DNA from: Membranipora membranacea
Lineage: Eukaryota > Bryozoa > Gymnolaemata > Cheilostomatida > Membraniporidae
Direction of reading: 5' to 3'
DNA: 64,000 bases
Assembly: GCA_914767715.1 (NCBI GenBank)
Contig: OU612066.1
Span: 1,803,001-1,867,000, forward strand
The notes beneath the pieces are model-generated. The model worked only from the letters and a program-made list of their open reading frames with translations, did not search any database and was not told where the DNA came from. Position numbers and translations under genes: made by a program. This document shows, in pieces, positions 1 through 11,202 of the stretch (the stretch's first letter is position 1; every line of letters begins with the position of its first letter).

Positions 1-50
1 GAATTAATGTGACTGTCATTGTAAAGTATTCTGGACGGATTAGATCTGAT

Positions 51-906
51 CTAGCTGTCTTCCGACGGCTGATTTTGGGGGATAGTGGGAGCAGGATATA
101 CACACCCACAGCTTGTTGGTACATCTTTAATTCTCACAGGTTCGTATAAATAAAATCCCTCAGATCCACACTGACCAGTGTTCTGTAGTACGACAACATC
201 TTCTACTAAGGGTTCTATCAGCCCATTAGAGTCTGGGCTCATAACACAAGCTGTGTTAAAAGTGTTCTCACAACAAGCAGCTATGTTAAAAGTTGTCGGA
301 TATATCTCAGGTGCATCAGGTTTCACTGCTAGAGTCACGATCTCCCTAAAAATAGGACACAATAATCTGATGAAGCCTCTCTAGTAACACATTGGTTTAT
401 GCTCCATAGACTTTTAGAAAACCATCTTTGGCGAACGCGCCCACTTCCTGCAGCACAACTACCGTTGGAAAAGACAAATCATGTGTGCCAGTACCATTCA
501 TATGAATCATTTCTCAAAATACCGGTAATTAATATTTAGATTGAGCTATATTGGCTGTATTTTTATTAACTCACCAGCTTACTGCCCTTCTAAGTCTGTA
601 TTGTGTAGAGATGGACTTTTGATTCTCAGTTGCTGGACAATCTCTAGTCCTGTCGAGTACTCTAGTCGGCATCTCTGAAGGGTCAACAGCTCTGAACTTC
701 TGCTGTTCAGTTCTGTCTGCGCCTCTGGCTAATGTAAGGTTACGTTTTAAAGCTACATCATCGTGTCTGCACTCCACAGACAGATAACTGTGTCTGGTGT
801 CTCTCTCTACAATTGAGGCAGCTTCACTCAGAGTCAGGATTAATCCCAGCAGGGTAACACTCTGACTGATGTATCTGTAGAGTTGGTTCTGCTCCTGTGT
901 ATTCAT
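51..906 (-). CDS. IL-17-like secreted cytokine, gene 1 (divergent, two exons)
   Basis: Exon 1 is 906-575 and exon 2 is 345-51; the 229-bp intron starts GTGAGT and ends TTTTTAG. Splicing gives 208 residues. The N-terminus has a hydrophobic stretch (ISQSVTLLGLILTLSEA) that fits a signal peptide. Exon 1 ends with a CP motif and RRAVSW, matching the IL-17 'CP...RS.SPW' region; the Trp codon is split TG|G. Exon 2 has D..E.YP, then A.CC, a Gly-Leu-Ile-Glu-Pro loop, VVVL, another Cys and Y.YEPV.I, and ends in the SCGCVYP motif seen at the end of the IL-17 cystine fold. IL-17 family members are secreted dimers acting on IL-17 receptors; that role is from family knowledge. Of the six genes this one keeps the family C-terminal C-x-C best. 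The hydrophilic insert between residues 40 and 90 is unusual. A TATA box lies about 85 bp upstream of the ATG. Confidence 0.78.
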
Positions 907-987
907 GATGTGAAACTTTGTTTTACTATGAGATCTTAATCGGTGAGCGGCTCTTGTCTGAATGTGTGATATGTTGGTGTTCTGTTT

Positions 988-997
988 CCCTTTTATA
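988..997 (-). promoter_or_regulatory. TATA box of IL-17-like gene 1
   Basis: Reads TATAAAAGGG on the minus strand, 82-91 bp upstream of the gene 1 ATG. A match this strong in this position predicts transcription start near 960. Confidence 0.6.
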
Positions 998-1059
998 GCG
1001 GTGGTAATGCTCTATGCAACTGCAAATATTCTGTGTTGAAATCTTGAGATCATTCCATT

Positions 1060-1068
1060 GGGAAATCC
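1060..1068. promoter_or_regulatory. kappaB-like motif upstream of gene 1
   Basis: GGGAAATCC, about 65 bp upstream of the TATA box and 154 bp from the ATG. It resembles a Rel/NF-kB 9-mer. Binding is inferred; similar motifs precede four other IL-17-like genes in this window. Confidence 0.35.
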
Positions 1069-1730
1069 ATTGGAATCGGGTTTGATTTAAAAAACATGAT
1101 GACCAATATTGAACCTTATTTTTCTCCAATGCAAATACAGGTCACTCATTGGATGGTCTTATCTGTAGTGCAAACCTTACAACAGTCTTCATTTCTTACA
1201 CCAGCAATAAAGCAACCAGTAGGAACGAGGATGCTTCAAACAAGACAAGGCATGAGAGAACTAAAAACATACTATTGGCCAATATACAAACCATGATTAA
1301 AAGAAGCCATTGACATATATGTTGACCTTGCAAAGCTGTGTAAAGCCCTTCATTAACATTGCCAATAAATTGGTGGCATTGCATAATGGTGACTTTTTTC
1401 CAAAAATTAATTGAACTGAAACCGGCTCTGGACATGTTGCAGAGTCAGGAGTGGTCTAAAGGTGCAGACTTATGATCTGTGGGGTCTAAGTTCAATTTCA
1501 AGCACCAGCAGCCATTCCTGATTGGTGCCGGCGCACAAAGCCACCAAGGTTTTTCCCTGCGGAATGAGACTGAAAATACCAGAAGTGAACTGTGTGTTTG
1601 CACAATCCATAATAAAGATATTAAAAACAATCATCGGAAGCCTGTAGACATATGCATGTCCAGCATGGTGTCAACCTCTAGCATAGTATGACATTGACAT
1701 ACCGCAGAGACAGTCAGCTAGAGTACACAC

Positions 1731-1970
1731 TCTGGGGTGGTGTAGTGGTTAGGATTCGGGCTTCTCAATCTGAGAGATGCAAGTTCGAATATCCCGGTTG
1801 CTACCCATTCTGCTGAAGGAGGTGAGCTCTCTGAACAATGGCCTAGCTTGCTCACCCTTACATTGTACAAGGGTGCGCTAATTAGATGAGTCGTATCATG
1901 TATCATCGATCTTATGTAACCATATTCTCATTGGCCCCCGAAAGGGGCGCTGAATAGGAAATAAAGTTCA

Positions 1971-2003
<33 letters not shown>
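1731..2003 (+). mobile_element. tRNA-derived SINE, copy 1
   Basis: A pol III A box (TGGTGTAGTGG, 1738-1748) is followed 35 bp later by a B-box-like GTTCGAATATCC (1783-1794, with a 2-bp insertion). Then comes about 180 bp of unrelated body, ending in AATAAAGTTC and an (ATT)n tail at 1971-2003. This is the layout of a tRNA-derived SINE with a simple-repeat tail. A second copy lies at 15330-15560 on the minus strand. It is not an intact tRNA gene: the head does not close into a cloverleaf and the homology runs beyond it. Confidence 0.8.
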
Positions 2004-2355
2004 GTCCTGGTATAAAAATGTCACACCGATTCACTATCAAAGACTATCTTGAATGAATATAGTGTATGATTTTATACATATCAATACTTCATTCCAGAAC
2101 TAATGGTATTTTTAATCTTTTTATTTTGTCTGCCACGTTCTTATATGATGTGTATTTTCTTATCAACGCATGTTTTGAACGGTCTTCAATAATAAAGTTC
2201 ATATCATCATAATAAAATCCTCCTATTCCTCTTCGATAATGAGAGTAGCCGGATTTCCAACGAGCAAGGTATAGGATGCAGCCTGCAGGCGCTCTCTGCA
2301 ATGGAGACACAGACTTGTATAGGAAATATGCTCCAAAAATAGTAACACAACAAAT

Positions 2356-2623
2356 CTGGGGGGTCTTTCAATTAGAAAGAGTGATCCTTTACTAAAGCAA
2401 GTTATCACTATCACATCACTATCACATTGCTCAAAATTATCATTCACTTGGTGTTTCAATTAGAGAAAATCGCTCCCAAATCGCTCACTCAGAATGTATA
2501 TAGTTCCATCAAGTGACTGAGCGATCTGAAAGCGAGACCCCTAGCAGGTATCACTAGTAGCTCACTCAGTGAGTGAGCGATAATATTGTGATTTTGGCTG
2601 TTTCTAATTGAAAGACCCCCCAG
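2356..2623. mobile_element. MITE-like element with 23-bp perfect terminal inverted repeats
   Basis: The left end at 2356-2378 and the right end at 2601-2623 are exact reverse complements of each other, starting CTGGGGGGTCTTTC. The 268-bp body has no credible ORF and contains degenerate copies of a 'CACTCAGTGAGTGAGCGA' type motif that can fold. No clear target-site duplication was seen. A similar end sequence (AAGGGGTCTTAAAATTAGAAG) occurs near 19922 without a partner, probably a decayed relative. Confidence 0.7.
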
Positions 2624-3695
2624 GGAATCTCATATTAATACATCAGCAAATCCTTCTGTGTAACTGACATGCAAACAGCTCGCATTGCATAATTGGACAA
2701 AGAGGGATAAAAATGGAAATATCTGTCATCATATCATTATCCTTTAGATCTGGAATCCAATTGGTCTCATATTAAGAGAAAAGGTATGCTGAATGTAAAA
2801 AGGACTATATTATTCATCTCCAAGTGTAATTTAAATGATGAGTCGTTGAAATGAAAATTTTACCATTTTAAATTAAAGTGTTATAAAGACGTGAATGTCC
2901 AATCAGAGTATCATTAGACCAGACATCAAAATTATAATTTAACAAATCATAAAAGTCCTAAATGAAATATTTTATGAGAAATGTTAGCCTAGCGTTGAGA
3001 AATAAGATTCTTCCTTGTTGCTTATCAAGAATATTGATGAATCATCACCTACCCCCAATAGATTCCGCATGTACCCGCAATTAATTATTGTCGCCTATAG
3101 TAGATAAGGCTGCCCACAGTTTCCCCTCACAAACAGGATGATCTGAGATTTTATGTACCAGTGATAGTACTATTGTAGAATAATTTCCTTATATCAGTCT
3201 ACTAAAGGTGAGTCATGTGTATGAATGTAAAACTCATAACCACTATCTGCTATCTACCTACTATCTGGCGTTTAGGGCTGCAGAAATCATGGCTTTGAGT
3301 CCTTTTTGGAGAACATTTTAGATTGATTTTTCTGATTATGTGCTGCATCTGGTTAAATTTCATATTTAATGTATTGTAATTTTTTATATCTTTCAATATA
3401 TATTCTGGTCAAACAAAAAGATGCATGATATATAATATATAATATCAATTCCTGCAAAAGAGAGCATTGTCTGCTCCTAAATCAATCATTACATGTAAAA
3501 TCTAAAATAGTATATAAATTACATATAAATAGTATAATTGCGCTATAGATACGATACAGGGAACTCAAACACCTATGATTAGATACCTCGTATCTAGCAG
3601 ATAAAATTAAGCAACGCAGATTTTCTCGATGGCGGTAACCCCACCTATCTGGCGCGTGTTTATTTTAAATTATGCCGAGCAACAGTGTTAGGATT
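2624..3695. other. Non-coding, AT-rich; nothing supported
   Basis: Multiple stops in all frames, no splice-flanked open segment and no repeat structure beyond short A/T runs. Probably intergenic. Confidence 0.5.
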
Positions 3696-3831
3696 AGTTT
3701 AAGTGCTCAAACGGTGCAAGATGCTGGTAGAGGCATTTCATTATCAACCACTTTCTCCCCTCCGGAGGGGAGAAAGTGGTTGATAATGAAATGCCTCTAC
3801 CAGCATCTTGCACCGTTTGAGCACTTAAACT
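3696..3831. repeat. Perfect 136-bp palindrome with no spacer, flanked by 10-bp direct repeats
   Basis: Bases 3696-3763 and 3764-3831 are exact reverse complements (68 bp per arm) with the centre at CCTCC|GGAGG. TGTTAGGATT stands immediately left (3686-3695) and again one base after the right arm (3833-3842), like a target-site duplication. The ORFs crossing it arise from the symmetry. It could be a fold-back transposon, a palindromic duplication made during repair, or a sequencing or assembly hairpin artefact. Confidence 0.9.
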
Positions 3832-3859
3832 ATGTTAGGATTGATCTATTTATTTCATC

Positions 3860-6160
3860 ATGCTAAGCCGCATCGGGAATAACTTATACCTGCATTGTCA
3901 CGACCGGAATACCAAAGGAAGGATTGTGGGTAAGCCTTTGTATACTGGGTCACCTTGTGACAATGGTATTTGTTTTGTCATCTATCTGGATGAGGAATGC
4001 ATTAGGCTCATATTCACAAGGAAGAAATTTTAGAATCTCAAATACTTTGTTGCTTTATCTTCACCACCTTGTAGTGTCCAGGAGGAAATTTCTGATGATA
4101 ATTACCATTGTCTTGTTATCTATGGAGGAATTAGACCTCCCAGGAGGCAGGTGCAGAGATCCCAGAATGGTTATATTATGTCATCCCAGGGCGAGGATCA
4201 TAAGATGTGATCACCATTATCATGGTCATGTTGTGGGAACGGTAAGCTGTTTCATTGTAATGGAAATTTTATCAAATTAGCAGCATTTCGTTTTGACTGA
4301 AATTCTATGTCACCATATGGTAATGGTTCAGGAATCTAGAGGCCTTCCAATCATCAGACAATCATTGAAGTATGAAAATATTTCCAGTAAATATTATGTG
4401 CCTGTAACACCGGCAGTTGTTAAAAGAAAGAGCAAACCTTCCCTATCCATCACATTCTAAAATATGGGCAAACAAGCAGAGGAAATGATTCGTCCGAATC
4501 TCTCAGAAACACAGCTAACTGTGATTCAGAAGAAATTCTACCCAAACATAAATTTGTAATCCCTACAACCAGTCAATATGCTGATTAATTCTACAGCTGC
4601 CACAACTATCACGACAAATATCTTACCATCAAAATCGTTACAAATTTTTAAACCATTGATATGACTATGCGTACGACATCACTTCCTGTCAGATTACAAA
4701 GTCAATTCACTTCCTTGTATTAAATGAATTGCTGTACAACATTTCAGTCATTGCATTTATTGTGGATGCTGTTTGCACCATTCTGGAAGATAATGTTGAA
4801 CAATTATAGGATGATAAAACTGGTGAGTGATGAAGCGACTACTAGTACGGAGTATAATAGCGCTATACTAATGCGTTTAAGGTATAGAAACAGCATCTGT
4901 TGTTTAAATTCCCAGATATTGTAGACAGAGATTTTGGGCAGATAGAGCCTCCAAGGCAGAATAATAGATTGAGATGAAGAAGGCAGAATTAAAGTTTTTG
5001 GAGTTTTAGTTTGTGAAGAAAAAAATTTGATGAAGTTTTATGGGCTCAAAAATAAGGTTATTAAAGATTTTGTAGATATGATAATGAAGATTGTCTGAGG
5101 TTTAGGGGTGGTGTACAGATTTGCACATGGAAACAATTTTCATAGATGCAAGTGCTTTAATATATTATCACATAAGAAAGGGTGGGTCAGCGAATATGGA
5201 GAGATTGTTTCTGATAATATTTGTCACCTGGACAGCTTCTCTACTCTTATTTCCCTAAGATAAAAATTGGCAAAACTCCCACAGTTACATAGCTATAGTA
5301 ACATAAGGTAAAGAATTATCAAAGGTCATCTTACTATCTTCTGTAGTAACAAGTGTTAGGAACCTTATTCTCTCCCTTGGTGGTACAACATCCTCTAAGG
5401 AACCAATACTCGATATTATTGTGTAATAAATATGGCATTGATTTAATGGGTGTAACCTTACCAAGCTATCTTATCCAAGGATTTCCTGATTTCCTTGATC
5501 TTATCACACAGGTGTCACAAGATACCCTTAACTGATGATGTGATCCCTCCTAGAAACTAACACTAATCAGCCCTTGGCAGCGACACTTTGATCAAATAGG
5601 GCCAAGAAGGCTGTGTTGGATGTTATGCATGAAGAACCCAGAAATTATATAGGTATCCCTGTTACCAAGTATTATAGTGCTATACAGATGGATGGTGTAC
5701 ATGGAAATTCATGAACTTTGTAGAATAGCTCAAGATTAATTTGTTGATGTGCATTCATCCTCAAAACTTAACAATATGTAATTTGAGACATCGATATATA
5801 GAATGTGAAAGTAAGAAGGTCGTTGAGCAATTAGCCCAGAAGTTATGAGTGAAAAACCATGCAGAGAAGCATGATGGTTCTACGGTAGTAATGCTGAGCC
5901 ATGTGAACGCTAAGATGGGATCCATAAGCGTGCTGGAGCAATACTCCACTGCTACAAGTTACAACCACAGATTATGGATATTATCTATAGTCTGTGTTAC
6001 AACAACAACTTGTTTCAGCAATTTAGATTAAGAGAATTTTTTTTAGCATCACCAGTTGCCGGAGGAAGTGGAAAACAATCCGAATTGGAATCTGTCTACT
6101 AATACCACGACAAGCCATCACAACAAATATTCAGCTCAGCAAGGTCAGTTTAGTTTATTA
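3860..6160 (+). pseudogene. Decayed coding-like tract, unidentified
   Basis: Readable protein-like segments alternate between frames and are broken by stops. About 3866-4035 reads in one frame, including YTGSPCDNG and EECIRL, up to a TAG. The same frame continues about 4036-4210 with SPPCSVQEE and IRPPRRQ, ending TGA. Another stretch lies at about 4328-4458 (ESRGLPIIRQSL). Near 4705-4800 there is a hydrophobic segment (ISVIAFIVDAV). Around 5610-5700 and 5810-5960 there are pieces with VLDVMHEEP, KYYSAIQ and GSTVVMLSHVN. Composition and codon order look like former coding sequence rather than chance. I do not recognise the family. It may be an old transposon or a dead host gene. Confidence 0.4.
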
Positions 6161-7071
6161 TGCAGAGGGTGATAACTTCTAAGTAATATCGAAAAGATAT
6201 CAATACGATATAAACTTTTGCTTCAAATACTTACATGGTGTGGGGATTAATACTGTCATATGGTGAGATACTTGGAATTATCACCTCATATCAAAATAAC
6301 GCAATTCATTCATCGAAATCTCATGTGATCACCCAATTCATACAACCAGAACTTGACTTAATGTAGTTTCAACCTCAACCGAAATGAAAAAGCGGATGTT
6401 TACGTATTGCACAATTTCTAACAAAATATAAACAATGTCAACAATAATCATCATGTAGAGGTATACCTTTCACCTACAACCTAATGAGACAGGAAGGACA
6501 AAGATAAAAATAAACAAATGACTCATAGTTGTGGTAGATAGATTAGAAAAGCGATTTATCATTGGTCAATTTTTACTCTCTGGCTTTTCAGACTACAGAT
6601 TTCAACAATGATTTCTAATTTTTAACCTTTGGCCAGAGCTTGTCAAGTTATCTCTTATTGGGCCGCTGCTCAAGCTGTTTTGGTCCCTACTGAATAACAA
6701 TTTAATGAAAAAGTATTATGCCTACTTGATTTGGTCTTGAGTAACAAATATGATTGTGTGAATATAGGTTAATGATTTTAACAGAAGATTGCTCCATTTT
6801 TTGTCCATTTTATTTGATTTCTCATAAGAAACACCGACTCAAAGCTAGCCTGTCTCGTCAAGACAGGCTTACTCAAGGCATGCCAATATCATACAGAGCC
6901 TGGGTTCCCTATAGCATGATTTAGTCAAACAATGAGATACATGGACAGATGATCATCTCTACCTGAACCCATCTGCTCATAACAAACAGCATTCAGCAAA
7001 AAAGCTTCTGACTTCTGCTTATATTAATATAATATACTGTCATACACAAGATATCAATACGTGCGAGCTGG

Positions 7072-7215
7072 ATGCATCTTCCTACATGTGAAGAAAAGCT
7101 GTTTGACTGTCTCTATCTCATCCCTGTAAAAACACAAATAGTGATCACCCCAGGAATATTTTATCCGTCTAAAACTGAAATGGTTAGTAGAGGGGATGTT
7201 CTCAAATTCAATGGA
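7072..7215 (+). other. Coding-like segment, possible isolated exon
   Basis: An open stretch with reasonable codon composition (HLPTCEEKLFDC, KTQIVITPG) runs to a GTAAGG at 7221. No convincing acceptor or partner exon was found, so this may be chance or a relic. Confidence 0.2.
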
Positions 7216-7782
7216 ACCATAGTAAGGGTACCGTTACTTTATCATCTGAATGTGCTGTGTTGCGTTGTCATAAACTGATAGCAATTTCGATTGTGTTCAG
7301 AATTACATCTGATTCAAAAATTAGAAAAATTATGTTCTCCAATCTTTTTTTATTGTGGACAAGGTGAATGGGATGATATATATCTCTTATACATGTCTCT
7401 TTATGTCTCACAAGTAACAGCACATCTCCCTTTGAATGATGTTTATGTGATATGACTACCTACTCTAGCTAAATCATAGTTTAGCTGGTTTGGAGGTGAC
7501 TTTATGCTAGCCGGCGCTAAATTTTGTGTGTTTTAGTAGAGGTCTAAATAAAGTACAGGGGGGTAAAAACTAGCTAGCTTTAAATTTAGTTATTTCAAGC
7601 CTGTGTGAAAAAGCTAAATTTTCCTCCTGCGCACTTTACTCCTCTAGGGAATATTATGGATTTGAGATGGTTGGAGTATCCTTACTGTACTTTATGATAT
7701 CAGTGATCACCCAGGGGAAACTTTGAAAGAACCCTCGATGATAACCCTCAAACATAAAAATGACTACTCGAATGTCTATTTC

Positions 7783-7888
7783 CACAGCATTCCCACACTT
7801 TTGGAGTGCATGCGAAGGGAATGGCTGTCCTGCAGATGCTAATGCCTTCGCTTGCTGTGGGGTGCATTTGACCACATAATGCATAACG
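7783..7888 (+). other. Cysteine-rich coding-like segment
   Basis: After a TTCCACAG acceptor-like site, one frame reads a Cys-rich tail (ACEGNGCPADANAFACC) ending in TAA. This resembles the last exon of a secreted peptide, but no upstream signal-peptide exon was identified. The opposite strand is also open here. Confidence 0.2.
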
Positions 7889-8698
7889 CAAAAATAACCA
7901 AGAAAACTTGACCCTATGTAATTTCTATAAGGGGAATGACGCAATGATGATAAGAATTATGTCCTGATCTCTTTTTAGGTGGTAGCTGATCATACTATAT
8001 ATCCCTATACCCAATTCTTACCATCATTTTTGCATTTCAGTAAAAAAAATTGCAACCAAATAAAGGTATAACAAACGTTCAGCTTTGTGTATATTAGCAA
8101 GGGAAGACAATTCTTATTGCTGATTTTTTCATGAAATGAAGATTTGTATCATTTTATTAGCATCGTTTTATAGTATGGAAAGCAAAACTAAATTTAATTG
8201 CACAAAGTTGAACTAAAGAGTAAAATAATAAAATAATTAAGTTAATAAATGTACACAGAAAAGTTAAATTTTTAGAAAAATGAGATTCATTGATTTACAT
8301 TTATAAAGCAGAAACTTCAAATAGAGAATAACGATCAAAGTGAGATCCCTGTAGATATTTTATATTAAACAGATTTTGTGTATCGAATCTGATTGAGATT
8401 AAAAAAAGGGATTATTGCCATCACAGTCAATATGGAAAGAAGTGCATAAATAAGGTATAATGGCCAAAAAGATGAGCAAACTATACAAGAGATTCAAACC
8501 ACAGCGTCACAACATCATATTGAAAGATTGATTTTCTCCCCTTTTTTTATTGGCATGCTGGAAAACATCCCTTGAGATGACTGGTAAGCAAAATAAAGTA
8601 TGTATATATATTGATAAATCACATAAACAACCCTGCGAGTTTCCATGTGATATAGTAGGGCAATGATCGAATTATTGCCCACCAGAAGGTGGATTCTA

Positions 8699-9366
8699 TT
8701 ACCGAGCAACTCTGATCTGCTTACATGAGTAGAAGGTTACGGTGTTGTACTTAACCAGTTTCATATCAAAGTAAGAGCTGTCCTCCAAACATGTGGTCTG
8801 TCGTTCTAAGTGATATGTCACTTTTTCTATCTCCATATCTTTGTAACCTTGAGGGCATTGGAAGGTGTGAGAATCGCATCGTACTGCGTCCATTATAAGA
8901 GGATAGATCGGTCTCTTGATATCAGTGCTCATGTACTCCTTATAAGTCCTGTGAAAAGGGAAACAATGCGTTAGGTTTGTTATTATAAATTTCTCATATT
9001 TAGTCAATAAGGCAACAATATTTTACTATCATTGTCAGTTTAAAAAAAAAGCAAAATGACCTACCATGGAATTATATTTAAGATGTTGAATGCAGAAGAG
9101 TGAAGTCTTCGAGGGTCCTCACGGCTGGTAGGACAAGACAAATGTGTTGTCGCAGTGTTCAATTTAAGGCACCCGGCAAATTCAGGTATAGTACTTTTAT
9201 CGTTGACAGCAGACAACTTCTGAGCTAACAATGTATCCAGATCTGATGGAGGAGCTGCATTAGCAGAGCAGACTGTGTTTGTGTTTACAGGTGCACTCTG
9301 GGATACTGTCAGTAGGCAGCAGAAAACAGCTAATAATGCTGTTGAGATTCTGTAGATTATAGCCAT
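8699..9366 (-). CDS. IL-17-like secreted cytokine, gene 2 (two exons)
   Basis: Exon 1 is 9366-9065 and exon 2 is 8948-8699, with a 116-bp intron (GTAGGT...TTTTCACAG), giving 183 residues. The ATG at 9366 was chosen because it starts the shared MAIIYRISTALL signal peptide; an in-frame ATG 27 codons earlier is not conserved in gene 4. Exon 1 ends CPTSREDPRR...NIIPW, with the Trp codon split TG|G. Exon 2 gives TYKEYMSTDI, then YP...DAVRC, FQCP, VTYHLERQTTC and VTFYSCKQ: four spaced cysteines placed as in IL-17 domains. The final C-x-C of vertebrate IL-17 is reduced to one Cys. Compared with gene 4 the protein stops early (IRVAR) and lacks the Pro-rich tail. A TATA box lies at 9511-9520 and kappaB-like motifs further upstream. 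Confidence 0.74.
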
Positions 9367-9510
9367 GATATCAGAGTGTTGATTTAGAGTTTTTATTTGA
9401 TTGAAATATATAATGAGTAAATTAATCTTGGGAATGAAAATGGTCACAAGTTGATGTTCTGTCTTTGTGCTTCTTACTGATGTAACTGTTCATGTTTCCA
9501 AAAGGCCCTT

Positions 9511-9520
9511 TTATTTTATA
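9511..9520 (-). promoter_or_regulatory. TATA box of IL-17-like gene 2
   Basis: TATAAAATAA on the minus strand, about 145 bp upstream of the ATG at 9366. Confidence 0.5.
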
Positions 9521-9566
9521 CATCATTGCCAGGATCCATGAGATGATTGATTATAACTCACTCAGA

Positions 9567-9699
9567 GGGATTTCCTTGTGTTGGCAGTCGTGCAACAGAT
9601 AACTGAATGTTGACATCTGCTAAAGAGCTATTAATCACTCTCTGAATGAGGGAATTCCATTACGTCTATACATCTCAACCAATCAAAAGAGGGAAATCC
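9567..9699. promoter_or_regulatory. Cluster of three kappaB-like motifs upstream of gene 2
   Basis: GGGATTTCC at 9567-9575, GGGAATTCC (palindromic) at 9650-9658 and GGGAAATCC at 9691-9699. Further copies lie in the duplicated segment at 10181-10189 and 10223-10231. The motifs resemble Rel/NF-kB targets; function is inferred. Confidence 0.4.
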
Positions 9700-10660
9700 T
9701 TTGTATCATGAAATTAATCACACCATCACACCTCTGTCAATGACATTAAATCATTGTAGTCTTGTGTGAGAATTATGAGATATTCCCTAATTGCTTTGTT
9801 TTAATGTAATTGATAGCATACAAGGAAATTTTTAACTGTATAGGAAAGCACAGATTGAGTTAATAAAACATTTTGAACACTATGTTTTTCATTCACCTGT
9901 TCCCTGAGAGGAGTGTCACTTGATGGCCCTCTGTAATAGAATTGAAAATACTGTTCCTTTCCTACAAATCATTACGTACCAGGGAAAATGCAGAAACTGG
10001 ATTTTATTCATGTATAGGAAAGAAAGCGATTACTACGGCAGCGAAGATATGGGATAAACTTCACTCGGAGTTTTATCCTGTGATACCTTGTGATAGGGAT
10101 ATCCTCATATTGATAGTAGTGTGCAACATAATATTGAATGTTGACATCTGCTAAAGAGCTATTAATCAATCTTTGACTAAGGGAAATCCATTACGTCATA
10201 TTCATCTCAACCTATCAAAAGAGGGAAATCCTTTGCATAATGAAATTAATCACACCATCGCACCCCTGTCAATGACATTAAATCTGAGTGAGAATTACGA
10301 GATATTCCCTAATCGCTGTATTATTAAGATAATTGATAGCATACAAGGAAATTATAAACTGCATTAGATAGCTAAGAAAGATTGAGTTTGAAAACGTATT
10401 TCATAGCACTCTGTAATAGAATAGAAAATGCTGATTTTACCTACAAAGTCATATCCAAAACATTATGTACAAGAGAAAATCCAGTAACTAGATTTTTTTC
10501 ATGTACCGGAAAAATTGGATTAACACAGCAGTGAATACATGGGCTAACCTTCGGATGGAGTTTTACCTCACGTTAACCCACATTACCTCATGATACCCCG
10601 TGAAACCTACTGCACTGTAGAAGGAAATGTATCCCCTATATCCTCATTTGTGTGCAGAGC
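9603..10660. repeat. Tandem duplication of about 530 bp upstream of gene 2
   Basis: Two diverged direct copies, about 9603-10131 and 10132-10660. Each begins TGAATGTTGACATCTGCTAA, and both share long blocks such as CTATTAATCA, GAGGGAAATCCTTTG, AATTAATCACACCATC and CTCTGTAATAGAAT in the same order with small indels. The first copy abuts the gene 2 promoter, so the duplication doubles potential upstream regulatory DNA. Confidence 0.8.
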
Positions 10661-11202
10661 CCTATATCAAACTTAATCAATTAGTCATAACATTAATAAA
10701 GCTATGAGATTTATTTTTCTAAAACAGACAATGACAAGAAATAAATCTGTTGAACATTATTTTTGTTTTATAAGCAGCAACACTATTAGGAACATGAGAT
10801 TCTTATTGTGTTAGATAAACAGTTGATAGATAGATACATCACCCAATAAACAGTGTATATAAATATAAATAAATTAATACAAACGCCTAGTCAAATAAAT
10901 AAATAAACACAATTAAAATATGAAATAAATAATAGAACAAGTGTGTATGTAATGTCATGTGCAGTATTACAAAAAAACGAGTTATGGTTCAATAATCTGT
11001 AAATATCAATGACTGTGTGTACGATATGGGCAAGAGGCACCACCATTTGTGTAAGGAGGACACCATATATATATATATATACCTCATATTAGTGGTACTC
11101 GGCACTTAGTAAATAAGAATATTATAGGATAGAAGATTGTCCGAATGAATTTGATTGCATAGCTTCTTGAATGAGTGATTGTAAGTCTACAGTAGAGATT
11201 AG

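Noticed and set aside
1738-1815. tRNA gene
   Set aside because: The A and B boxes are present but the sequence does not close into a cloverleaf, and the same head plus body recurs at 15330-15560, so it is a SINE.
3860-4035. C-terminal end of a CAP-domain protein (YTGSPCDNG)
   Set aside because: The resemblance is limited to one short motif; the upstream CAP signature is absent and the frame ends in a stop.
3924-4280. 118-codon plus-strand ORF
   Set aside because: Another frame of the same tract reads more like protein, with better residue composition; this one is probably its shadow.
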